From NCBI GenBank assembly GCA_021791755.1, contig JAJYWA010000007.1, forward strand, positions 1 to 47,141: a stretch of DNA of 47,141 bases. Direction: 5' to 3'. Source of the DNA: Actinomycetes bacterium. Lineage in GTDB: Bacteria > Actinomycetota > Acidimicrobiia > Acidimicrobiales > JAJZXF01. Made by a program: the position numbers and the translations under genes. The notes beneath the pieces were generated by a model. The model searched no databases and had not been told where the DNA came from. It was given only the letters and a program-made list of their open reading frames with translations. This document shows, in pieces, positions 8,406 through 16,208 of this stretch. The number at the start of each line of letters is the position of its first letter. Position 1 is the stretch's first letter.

Positions 8406-8460
8406 GATGCCATTTTCCCACAGGTGAGCTTTACCTGCGCGAGGCGTTCGCCGTTGGCTC

Positions 8461-8498
8461 AACACTCAGGCGGATCATGTACCACCCGCCTGAGTGTT
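8461..8498 (-). terminator. Perfect 13-bp stem-loop, probable terminator or mRNA element
   Basis: AACACTCAGGCGG (8461-8473) and CCGCCTGAGTGTT (8486-8498) pair without mismatch around a 12-base loop. It lies 11 bases past the stop of the zinc-ribbon gene on the minus strand and ahead of Sua5. The following U-run is weak, as is common in high-GC actinobacteria. Confidence 0.7.
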
Positions 8499-8509
8499 CA
8501 GGGTGCAGC

Positions 8510-10042
8510 TCAGCTGCCGGGGCTGAGAACGAGCACGGCCAAGAGGTCGCCGACATCTGGATTGTTGGCCGAGTTCTGACCGGGGATCCGCGGGCTGGTC
8601 GACTCGGTCGCCTTGTAGCTGCCGGGGCCAAGGTACGCATGGGCGACCACGACGGCGATCTTGCTGGAATTGGGGACCACGGCGTCGGCGACGATGTTGG
8701 ACGGCCCGGATAGGGTGATCGCTTGGCCTCCTCCTGACAGCGCGATGAACACTGCCAGGCTGCCCTTCCTGGACACGTTGAAGGAGGTGGATGCCAGCGC
8801 TGCGCCGGGTTCGGTCTCTGTGGTGTAGCTCACCGTGCACGAGGAGAAATGGTCGAGCGCTGCTCCGATCATGGCATTCGCCGATGTCCTTGTCGCGTAC
8901 GCGTCCGACGGGCTTGTAGTGATCGCAAAGGCGTCGACGACGTTCTTAGCTGCGTCGGCCACGCTCGCGTAGGTGCCACGGGCAAAATTGCCTGAGGCCT
9001 GGGCGCCACCGGTGGCGAAACCATAAACGTACAGCTGATTTCCGGGCTTGAGGGTCATCGACGTCGAGCGCTCGGCAGCCTGCGCTTCGGTGAGGATAGG
9101 CGAACCTGCTGCCGAGCTGGGCTTGCCAGACAGGCACGCGGCGTTCTTCGCGGCCTGCGTGCCGAAGGTGTTGGCCGATCCAGACGATGGACCCGTAGAC
9201 GGCGGGCTGGAGCTTCCTCGCGCCAGCGATGACGGTGGCGCTGAGGGACCCGTAGAGAGTGGCGCAGTCGACGGAGGTGCGCTGGAGTTGGTTGTCTTAG
9301 CTGGTCCGACGTACACGGCAGGTTGGCCCACCGAGGTCAGCCCGAAACCCAAGTAGGCGCCGATGGCAACGAGCGTCCCGGCAAGCATTGCGGCTATTAC
9401 CGGTATGACCGCCGGTTCACCTGGAGGCGCGTCGTCTTGTGAGCGCGGCTGGGCGCTCAACTTGGCGAGGGGGACGAACAGGATGATAGCTGCCGCGAGG
9501 CCGGCCAAGCCGAGCGCAAGCGCGATCCAGGCTAGCCCAGAAGGCACGGACGATGGCCCGGAGGACGGCAAGCGGAGCAGGTAGACGATGACGAACAGCG
9601 CTAGGAGCAACCCGAACATCCCTGATGACGCCGCTGCAAGGAGCCGCCGGCGATGTATAGCGGACGTGAGCAGCGCAAGGCGCGCTTGGCGTTCATCTTG
9701 TGAAAGGCGCCCAGCCGGTCGGCGCACGGGCCGTTCATCGGAAGCGGACGGCGATGGCGCTGTAGCGCCCGGCGCGCTCATGACGCTGTCGGTGGCTACG
9801 CTCGCATCGCCTGGAGTAGCGCCGTCTGGAGTCGCATCGCCCGGAGTCGCACCGTCACGTGTTCTTTCGGTCGGTCCGACTGGATGCGCTGAGGTTATTT
9901 TCTCAGCTTCCGTCGGGGCGCTCTCAATGGTGCTCGCGTCACTGGCATCCGGCTCCAGCAAGACGAGCGCGGTCCCGCATGCGGCGCAGAACTTCGCGCC
10001 TTGCACAGCAGCCCTGCCGCAGTTGGTGCAATAAGTAGTCAA
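8510..10042 (-). CDS. Zinc-ribbon membrane protein with extracytoplasmic C-terminal domain, function unknown
   Basis: About 510 residues. The N-terminus is a zinc ribbon (YCTNCGRAAVQGAKFCAACG, two CxxC pairs). A long Ala/Thr/Pro/Asp-rich linker with ATPDGATPGDA-type repeats follows, then three probable membrane segments (LLAAASSGMFGLLLALFVIV; GLAWIALALGLAGLAAAIIL; VIPVIAAMLAGTLVAIGAYL), a Ser/Pro-rich stretch and a C-terminal globular domain of about 200 residues that I do not recognise. TTG at 10042 gives a start directly at the ribbon. Zinc ribbon plus membrane plus outer domain occurs in many uncharacterised actinobacterial proteins. No function is assigned. Confidence 0.75.
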   Translation of the reverse strand: MTTYCTNCGRAAVQGAKFCAACGTALVLLEPDASDASTIESAPTEAEKITSAHPVGPTERTRDGATPGDATPDGATPGDASVATDSVMSAPGATAPSPSASDERPVRRPAGRLSQDERQARLALLTSAIHRRRLLAAASSGMFGLLLALFVIVYLLRLPSSGPSSVPSGLAWIALALGLAGLAAAIILFVPLAKLSAQPRSQDDAPPGEPAVIPVIAAMLAGTLVAIGAYLGFGLTSVGQPAVYVGPAKTTNSSAPPSTAPLSTGPSAPPSSLARGSSSPPSTGPSSGSANTFGTQAAKNAACLSGKPSSAAGSPILTEAQAAERSTSMTLKPGNQLYVYGFATGGAQASGNFARGTYASVADAAKNVVDAFAITTSPSDAYATRTSANAMIGAALDHFSSCTVSYTTETEPGAALASTSFNVSRKGSLAVFIALSGGGQAITLSGPSNIVADAVVPNSSKIAVVVAHAYLGPGSYKATESTSPRIPGQNSANNPDVGDLLAVLVLSPGS

Positions 10043-10051
10043 TATTCTGCC

Positions 10052-10122
10052 TCTGCCTTCCCGAGCGACTCTAGCCACAAATCACCTTCTGCCTTCCCGA
10101 GCGCGTCTAGCCATACATCACC
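10052..10122. repeat. 36-bp direct repeat, two tandem copies
   Basis: Two adjacent units, each starting TCTGCCTTCCCGAGCG and ending in an ATCACC block, differ at a few positions. They sit directly upstream of the zinc-ribbon gene start, so they may be part of its leader or control region. Confidence 0.85.
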
Positions 10123-10497
10123 GACGAGCACCGGGAGACCGATCTAATGCTCGCTAAGCGTGCCTCGTACGAGTGCTCCTGTGCTCAGCCCGCTCACGCG
10201 AGGTTGGCGCGGTTCCTGGTCATCCTGTGGTTCTCCCATGTACTGTACTCGTCCAACTCCGGTGCAGGCGCGCGACACGCCAGGAGGCGCGCAAAACACA
10301 CCAGGAGGCAGGCAGAGCAACCTATGCTACGCCGATCAAGTTCGAAGGTGACGTTGCCGGCAGGTCGCAAGCACGGTACCGTAGCACCGTAGCGTTGCGC
10401 TGCTGCAGTAGCTGGTGGCGCGTAGTCTTGCTAGCCACGCAGCGACACGCAGCCACGCAGCGACACGTAGCGACGAGATGACCCAGGAGGTGATGCC
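10123..10497. other. Intergenic region between divergent genes
   Basis: About 375 bp without a convincing gene. It contains short direct repeats: CCAGGAGGC twice near 10280-10310, and an 18-bp tandem pair (GCCACGCAGCGACACGCA / ...GTA) at 10434-10469. The strong ribosome site AGGAGGTGAT lies at the right end, before the GTG at 10498. Promoters for both flanking genes must be here but are not clear. Confidence 0.6.
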
Positions 10498-11700
10498 GTG
10501 GAGATCGAAGACATGATCCTCGTGAGCGTCGATGACCATGTGGTCGAGCCACCCGACATGTTCATCGAGCATGTGCCCGGCAAGTGGCTCGATAGCGCGC
10601 CGAAGAGCGTGAAGAAAGCTGACGGCACGGACGTCTGGGTGTACGAGGGCAACGAGATACCGAACATAGGCCTGAACGCGGTTGCTGGACGACCGCCTGA
10701 GGAGTACAACATCGAGCCTACTCGCTACGAGGAGATTCGTCGCGGGTGCTTCGACGTCCACGAGCGCGTTCACGACATGGATCGCAACGGAGTGCTCGGG
10801 TCGATGTGCTTCCCTTCCTTCGTACAGTTTTGCGGGCAGCTGTTTGCCAGGAGCGCTGACAAGGAGACGGCTCTCGTGCTCGTGAAGGCGTACAACGACT
10901 GGCATGTCGACTCATGGTGCGCTTCTCATCCCGATCGCTTCATTCCGCTGTCGATACCTCCTATGTGGGATCCGGAGCTGATGGCCGACGAGGTGCGTCG
11001 GATGGCGTCAAAGGGATGCCATGCGGTCACCTTCTCCGAGGATCCGGCGAAGTTGGGATGGCCTCACATCTTCGGTGATCACTGGGATCCGTTCTTCGCT
11101 GCCTGCCAAGACGAGGGCACCGTTATTTGTCTGCATATAGGATCATCATCGACCATTCTTGGCTTGGCTCCAGGTGCGCCGATCGATGTGCTGATCACGA
11201 TGACCCCCCTCAATGCCATGCAGGCGGCTACCGACCTGCTCTGGTCGCCTGTCCTGCGCAAGTTCAAGGACCTGCAGTTCGCCCTTTCCGAAGGCAGCAT
11301 CGGTTGGCTGCCATACTGGATGGAGAGGATTGACTACGTTTACCAGCAGCATCGTTTCTGGACGCACCAAGACTTCGGGGACCGGCTTCCGAGCGAAGTG
11401 GCAAAGGACCACTTCACGTTCTGCTTCATAAGCGACGCGGCGGGCATCGAACAGCGCGATCGCATTGGCTTGGATCGGATCATGTGGGAGTGTGACTATC
11501 CTCACTCGGACTCCTCCTGGCCGTTGTCGCCAGAAGCTCTACGTAAGCAGCTGGACAATGTGAGCAATGCAGAGATCAACCAGATGACCCACCTCAATGC
11601 GATGCGCGTTTTTCGTTACGATCCATTTGCGCGACGTCCCCGGGAGTCATGCACCGTTGGTGCGCTGCGATCAAGAGCGACGAAGGACCAGAGCGTTTGA
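10498..11700 (+). CDS. Amidohydrolase_2 family metal-dependent hydrolase
   Basis: 400 residues forming a TIM-barrel of the ACMSD-related amidohydrolase family. The N-terminus ILVSVDDHVVEPPDMF carries the DxHxxEP metal-binding motif. CLHIGSSST holds the mid-barrel His, and MWECDYPHSDSSWP is the C-terminal Asp/His motif that ends the active site. Members in actinobacteria hydrolyse or decarboxylate ring-cleavage and steroid-type intermediates; the substrate here cannot be told. GTG at 10498 has an excellent AGGAGGTGAT site. The next gene on the strand is a dehydrogenase 260 bp on, which suggests a small catabolic unit. Confidence 0.88.
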   Translation: MEIEDMILVSVDDHVVEPPDMFIEHVPGKWLDSAPKSVKKADGTDVWVYEGNEIPNIGLNAVAGRPPEEYNIEPTRYEEIRRGCFDVHERVHDMDRNGVLGSMCFPSFVQFCGQLFARSADKETALVLVKAYNDWHVDSWCASHPDRFIPLSIPPMWDPELMADEVRRMASKGCHAVTFSEDPAKLGWPHIFGDHWDPFFAACQDEGTVICLHIGSSSTILGLAPGAPIDVLITMTPLNAMQAATDLLWSPVLRKFKDLQFALSEGSIGWLPYWMERIDYVYQQHRFWTHQDFGDRLPSEVAKDHFTFCFISDAAGIEQRDRIGLDRIMWECDYPHSDSSWPLSPEALRKQLDNVSNAEINQMTHLNAMRVFRYDPFARRPRESCTVGALRSRATKDQSV

Positions 11701-11960
11701 CGACAGATCGTGACGAAAGATTGGCCGTCCAGTGCCGTGGCCACTGGCTACAACCAGGTGGGGCTCCTCGTGGAAGCCGCATCGGCGACGTCACTTGCCC
11801 TTACCACGCGGGGCGCGCAAAGCTGTTCCGGCGGAAGGTAACCCTGTCGAGAGATGTCGACAGACGATGACGCCTGAGGTGCGGCGCAGGCAGCTGACGA
11901 TCAATTCATGGACGTCAAGGCCGATGGATACGTAACGAGACGAAGGAGGTATTGGAGCAG

Positions 11961-12869
11961 ATGAGCTTGCTTGACGGGAAGGTTGCGGTAGTCACCGGCG
12001 CCGGGCGAGGCATAGGGCGTGAAGAGGCTTTGCTGCTGGCGGCAAAGGGTGCAACCGTGATAGTGAACGATGTCGGCGCGAGCCTGGCGGGAGACTCGAA
12101 CGAAGGGCAACCTGCGCAGGTCGTGGTGGAGGAGATCCAGGCAGCTGGAGGCAGGGCGGCAACCAACTACGACGACGTCTCATCGTGGACCGGTGCTCAG
12201 AACCTTGTGAACCAGGCTGTCGAGGACTTTGGCCAGCTGGACATCGTAGTCAACAACGCTGGGATCCTGCGTGACCGGATGTCGTTCAATATGCAGGAGT
12301 CGGACTGGGACGACGTCGTACGGGTCCACCTCAAAGGCCACTTCGCGATGTCACATTTTGCTGGCGTCTACTGGCGATCCGAGAGCAAGGCTGGACGGGG
12401 TCGTCCAGGGCGCATCATCAATACCGCGAGCGAGGCTGGCCTGTACGGCAACGTGGGTCAGGCTAACTACGCTGCCGCAAAGGCTGGGATAGCCTCGCTC
12501 ACCTGGGTCCTTGCAAGGGAGCTCGAACGCTTCGGCGTCACTGTTAACGCGATAGCTCCGCGAGCGCGCACGCGCATGACCGAGAGCGCGTTCGGCGCCA
12601 TCGAGGCCGAAGACGATGCATTTGACCCGTGGGAGCCGGGCCACATCGCTCCGGCCGTAGCCTGGCTTGCAAGCGATGGAGCGAAGGACGTCACTGGGCA
12701 GATCTTTGTCGTCTTCGGGAGCACCGTAGAGCTGGTGGAGCCGTTCAAGGTCGTTAGCGCTTTGGACGCAGGCGCGCGGCGCTGGGAGCCCGAGGAGCTG
12801 GTGCAGAGAGCGCCTGAGCTCTTCGGGGACCGGTTGAGCGGCCTTCCCAAGTTCGACGTGGGTCTCTGA
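11961..12869 (+). CDS. Short-chain dehydrogenase/reductase, MFE-2-like subgroup
   Basis: 302 residues. Rossmann cofactor motif VVTGAGRGIGREEALLLA, NNAG at VVNNAGILRDRMS, catalytic Ser in NTASEAG and YAAAK (Tyr-x3-Lys) are all present. The NDVGASLAGD segment after the second strand and the long C-terminus match the hydroxyacyl-CoA dehydrogenase domain of multifunctional enzyme type 2 relatives, which oxidise 3-hydroxyacyl-CoA. The ATG at 11961 follows AAGGAGGT at ten bases; the TTG at 11952 is too close to the ribosome site. The 260-bp gap upstream (11701-11960) holds no convincing gene. Confidence 0.88.
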   Translation: MSLLDGKVAVVTGAGRGIGREEALLLAAKGATVIVNDVGASLAGDSNEGQPAQVVVEEIQAAGGRAATNYDDVSSWTGAQNLVNQAVEDFGQLDIVVNNAGILRDRMSFNMQESDWDDVVRVHLKGHFAMSHFAGVYWRSESKAGRGRPGRIINTASEAGLYGNVGQANYAAAKAGIASLTWVLARELERFGVTVNAIAPRARTRMTESAFGAIEAEDDAFDPWEPGHIAPAVAWLASDGAKDVTGQIFVVFGSTVELVEPFKVVSALDAGARRWEPEELVQRAPELFGDRLSGLPKFDVGL

Positions 12870-13015
12870 TGTCACCGGCTGTTCGGTCGGCGTAGAAAAC
12901 CGACGTAGAAAACCGACACTGTGGGCCGCTCGGGCGCAGGTCTTGCACGGCCGTGGCCCCGTGGTCGCCTATGAGCACGTCTTGGCCTGCTCGCGGGTGT
13001 GCAGGACGAAGAAGG

Positions 13016-13801
13016 TCAGGGTTGGGAGCGTGGGCCGCTGGTCGAGAAGGTCCGGACGCCCCAACGCATTGGCCGGGCGAGAAGCGGGTAAAATGCTCCG
13101 GGCGCCCCGAATCGTCGGGGAACTGTCATGTAGGTGATCTTCTTCTCGATCATCTTGACCACGGCGGCGGCGATAACCCTGGGTGGGTACAGGCGTCCGG
13201 GGTACTGCGCATCTGCCTTGCGCCAGATCTCCGTGTCGATCGGACCGGGGCTGAGCTCGCCGACATGTACGCCCGATCCGGCCAATTCCAGAGAAAGGCT
13301 CTGTGTCCAAGCGGACAAGGCAGCCTTGGACGCGCAGTATGCTGCCTCTCCGGGCAGTGGCAAGTGGCCCGCGACAGACGTGATGTTGACGATGTGTCCG
13401 TGCCCACGCTCGAGCATCGGCTCGAGCACGGCAGAGGTCATGTAGACGGCCCCGAGGAAGTTCGTTTGAATGATGTGTTCGATCTCCTCGACCGATGTGT
13501 CCGAGACATTTCGATGAAGTCCCACTCCGGCGTTGTTGATGAGCATGTCGATCTGACCCAGGTGTCGGGCCGCTTCGGCCGTTACCTGATTGCACTCCGA
13601 GCGCTTGGACACGTCGGCGACGACAGCTCGTGACGCGGGTGAGCTTCGACGGCAACGTTCCACCGTGGCGTCGAGGCGATCCTCACGCCTCCCGACTGCG
13701 ACTACTGTCAGGCCTCGCCGAGCCAGGTCAATCGCTATGGCTCTGCCTATCCCTGATGTTGCGCCGGTGATGACGGCCGTCTTGCCAGCGATGCGAGTCA
13801 T
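13016..13801 (-). CDS. Short-chain dehydrogenase/reductase
   Basis: 261 residues, a classical SDR. TGATSGIGRAIA is the NAD(P) site, with a basic VGRREDRLD after strand two that suggests NADPH. NNAGVGLHR, NITSVAG (catalytic Ser) and YCASKAALSAW (Tyr-x3-Lys) follow. The substrate is unknown. The C-terminal helix (RRFGAPGAFYPLLARP) resembles membrane-associated SDRs acting on lipids or ketones. The start at 13801 (MTRIAGKTAVITG) is chosen by family alignment, although AAAGG is very close to it; longer in-frame starts up to 13975 read as non-family sequence. It converges with the upstream SDR. Confidence 0.88.
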   Translation of the reverse strand: MTRIAGKTAVITGATSGIGRAIAIDLARRGLTVVAVGRREDRLDATVERCRRSSPASRAVVADVSKRSECNQVTAEAARHLGQIDMLINNAGVGLHRNVSDTSVEEIEHIIQTNFLGAVYMTSAVLEPMLERGHGHIVNITSVAGHLPLPGEAAYCASKAALSAWTQSLSLELAGSGVHVGELSPGPIDTEIWRKADAQYPGRLYPPRVIAAAVVKMIEKKITYMTVPRRFGAPGAFYPLLARPMRWGVRTFSTSGPRSQP

Positions 13802-14025
13802 CCTTTCTCGAGATCGCCCGAGCGTATGGAGCGCATGGAACCTGTAGGAAGCAGCATTGCCCAACGAGTCTATTCGTATAGGGCGCCGCCAGCGTAAAGG
13901 ACATCGGGCATCGCCAGCGTGGTCGCTCGGAGGACCTGTCGCGACGCTCGCGTAGGTGAAATCAACGGTTCGCACCGCGTGTTCTGACGCTAGCTGCTGT
14001 GTGTGCCGGCTTGGATGATGTCTAG
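13802..14025. promoter_or_regulatory. Divergent promoter region ahead of the electron-transfer operon
   Basis: 224 bp between the minus-strand SDR and the plus-strand operon must hold promoters for both. The nine-base direct repeat CGCCAGCGT occurs at about 13887 and 13912. No clear -35/-10 pair was identified. Confidence 0.45.
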
Positions 14026-15189
14026 ATGCGACGCCGTTCGAGTCCCAAGGGCTCTCCTGCGCTAGTCAGTACTGCCGGACGATCACGTCACGGTGATCTG
14101 GCTGCTGCTGCGGCCTCGATCATGCGGAGAGCCGTCAGTGGCCTGAAGGCCGTGGGGAGGGGCGACACCACAGTTCGTGATCTCCAGATCGCACTTGGTG
14201 TGATCTGGCTTGTCGATGGCGGCTTGCAGCTGCAGCCGTTCATGTTCACCAGGGGCTTTGTCACGCAGATCTTGGAGCCCAGCGCCGCCGGCCAGCCTGC
14301 GCCGTTGGCCCACAGCATTCTTGCAATGGCCCACTATCTCCAGCCACACCTTGTGATGTGGAACGCTCTGTTTGCCTTGCTTCAGCTCGCGATTGGAGTC
14401 GGACTGTGCTTCAGGAGGAGCGTGAAGCCCGCCCTCGTCGTGTCCTTCGTATGGTCACTTCTGGTCTGGTGGCTGGCGGAGGGTCTGGGCGGTGTCCTTA
14501 CCGGTTCTGCCTCTCCGCTGACCGGGGCGCCGGGCGCAGCCCTGCTCTACGTGGTGGTCGGTCTGTGCGCCTGGCCACGGCGTGAGCTCGCAGGTGCACC
14601 AGCAAATGTGGATGTGCGGCCACAGGTTGAGCTGGGCACGCTGGCACGCGCCGAACCGAGCGGTGTACTGGGCACTTGGGGAGCCCGAGTCGGGTGGTGC
14701 GCGATGTGGCTTGGGTTTGCCGCTCTCACCATTATGCCGGACAATGTCCGCCCATCTGGGCTGAGCGCGCTTCTGGCTTCCAGCGCCTCAGGCGAACCAG
14801 GCCCGCTCGGTAGCTTGGATCGCGCTCTCGCTCACCTCGTCGGCGGGAATGGCATGGCGCTGTCGATCCTGCTTGCCGTGGCTGAGGTGGCAATCGGTAT
14901 CGGGGCCGTCTCACGCTGGCATCCCCGGGGGTTCATCGTCTTTGGAGCTGTGGTCGCCGTCATGTTCTGGATCGTTGGCCAGGACTTCGGCGGGGTGTTC
15001 AGCGGGCAGGGAACTGATCCCAACTCAGGTCCGCTCGTGTTGCTCTTGGGTGTTGCGGCTTGGGGGGCTCTGGGTCGGTCCATGTGGAGTCCCGGTCACA
15101 GGAGCCGGACGATAGGAGATCGGGTTGCGCTAGATCGCCCTGGTGAGCCGGCGGCGATCAGGAATGGAGGTTTTTCGTTTGATGCCTGA
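14026..15189 (+). CDS. DoxX-like integral membrane protein with duplicated domain
   Basis: 387 residues with about eight membrane segments in two similar halves. The first half has ALGVIWLVDGGLQLQPFMFT and WWLAEGLGGVLTGSASPLTG; the second has ALTIMPDNVRPSG and WIVGQDFGGVFSGQGTDP. The shared W-x2-G/E-x-GGVxxG ending in both halves points to an internal duplication of a four-helix DoxX/DoxD-like unit. DoxD is the membrane subunit of archaeal thiosulfate:quinone oxidoreductase, but other DoxX proteins have varied roles. It is the first gene of the operon and its stop lies inside the next gene's start. The start is uncertain; ATG at 14122 is an alternative without a better ribosome site. Confidence 0.65.
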   Translation: MRRRSSPKGSPALVSTAGRSRHGDLAAAAASIMRRAVSGLKAVGRGDTTVRDLQIALGVIWLVDGGLQLQPFMFTRGFVTQILEPSAAGQPAPLAHSILAMAHYLQPHLVMWNALFALLQLAIGVGLCFRRSVKPALVVSFVWSLLVWWLAEGLGGVLTGSASPLTGAPGAALLYVVVGLCAWPRRELAGAPANVDVRPQVELGTLARAEPSGVLGTWGARVGWCAMWLGFAALTIMPDNVRPSGLSALLASSASGEPGPLGSLDRALAHLVGGNGMALSILLAVAEVAIGIGAVSRWHPRGFIVFGAVVAVMFWIVGQDFGGVFSGQGTDPNSGPLVLLLGVAAWGALGRSMWSPGHRSRTIGDRVALDRPGEPAAIRNGGFSFDA

Positions 15190-16066
15190 TGACGCGCCAG
15201 CCGCTGATGCCGGAACGGTGAGCGGCCAGCCAACTGCGAGCCCGGGCCAGCCAGTTGCGATCCGTAAGGTCAGCAGGAGAAAGGTGCTCGCTGTTCTCGG
15301 TGCAGCAGGCGCGGGCGCCGCTGCAGTCGGGACGGGCATTCTCGGGCGGGAGAAGGCCGCAGCAGCTGCGAGTGGTGCACGAGCGGTCGCCTCGGGCGCG
15401 ACAAAGCGCCGGTCTGGGCAGGTTCCTCAGTGGGCGATGGTGCTGGACCTGCGTCGGTGTGATGGCTGCAAGGCGTGCACCATGGCCTGCCAGCAACGCC
15501 ATTACCTGCATTCCGACCAGACGTGGATCAAGGTCTACAAGATGACGTCCGCAGGTGGTCAGACCTACCACATGCCTCGCCCATGCATGATGTGCGAGGA
15601 CCCGCCGTGCATGTACGTCTGTCCCGTCGGCGCCACGTTCAGGACAGACGAGGGCATCGTCCTCGTTGACCAGAGCGTGTGCATCGGCTGCCGGACTTGC
15701 ATGGCAGCTTGCCCATACGAGGCGCGTTACTTCAACTGGTCGACGCCGAAGCCTGCCCCCCGGATGCCGGGCATGCCGCAGTCGCCAGAGTGGCCTGTGC
15801 CGCAGGTGCTCGGGACCGTGGGGAAGTGCGTGTGGTGCGCTGATCGGCTTCCTCATGGCGAGCTCCCTGCCTGCGTGCAGGGCTGTCCCATGGGCGTTAT
15901 CTACATCGGGGATCTCGTCGCCGACGTGGGGGTGAACAGCTTTGGTGAGGTGATCCGCATCGCGCAGTTCATCCGCGACAACGACGCGGTTCGGTACCAA
16001 GAAGAGCTGGGCACGAACCCGCGGGTCTGGTACGTGCTGGGCCACGATCAGAGCTTGGCCGGATAG
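15182..16066 (+). CDS. Tat-exported ferredoxin-like subunit with four [4Fe-4S] clusters (NrfC/DsrO type)
   Basis: 294 residues. The N-terminus has a twin-arginine signal (SRRKVLAVLGAAGAGAAAVG), so the protein folds with its clusters in the cytoplasm and works outside the membrane. The 16-cysteine array shows CDGCKACTMAC, CMMCEDPPCMYVCP, CIGCRTCMAACP and CVWCADRLPHGELPACVQGC. In this family the subunit wires a periplasmic redox partner to an NrfD quinol-interacting subunit, and the next gene is an NrfD. ATG at 15182 has GGAGG ten bases upstream and overlaps the previous stop by eight bases. No molybdopterin subunit accompanies it. Confidence 0.9.
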   Translation: MPDDAPAADAGTVSGQPTASPGQPVAIRKVSRRKVLAVLGAAGAGAAAVGTGILGREKAAAAASGARAVASGATKRRSGQVPQWAMVLDLRRCDGCKACTMACQQRHYLHSDQTWIKVYKMTSAGGQTYHMPRPCMMCEDPPCMYVCPVGATFRTDEGIVLVDQSVCIGCRTCMAACPYEARYFNWSTPKPAPRMPGMPQSPEWPVPQVLGTVGKCVWCADRLPHGELPACVQGCPMGVIYIGDLVADVGVNSFGEVIRIAQFIRDNDAVRYQEELGTNPRVWYVLGHDQSLAG

Positions 16067-16130
16067 CGATGCGACGAACCGCCCGGATAGCGATGCGACG
16101 AATCGCGCTGCGGCGAATCGCGCTGCGGCG
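16060..16130 (+). repeat. Two short tandem repeats spanning the ferredoxin stop codon
   Basis: CGGATAGCGATGCGACGAA occurs at 16060-16078 and 16084-16102 (period 24), and AATCGCGCTGCGGCG is tandemly duplicated at 16101-16130. The first copy contains the ferredoxin stop. The stretch up to 16208 stays open in the frame of the next gene and would encode Ala/Asn/Arg then Pro/Gln-rich sequence. Confidence 0.85.
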
Positions 16131-16208
16131 GACAGTCCCAATGCCGAGCAGTCGCCGCAACTCCAGCAACCCGAGCCGCCGCAACCCCAGCAAGAGAATG
16201 GAGGAGAT

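Noticed and set aside
11649-11870. Reading frame with C-x2-H-x17-C-x2-H spacing recalling a Rieske or zinc site
   Set aside because: It overlaps the amidohydrolase gene, has no ribosome site, has C-x2-H where Rieske needs C-x-H, and the rest is unlike any family I know.
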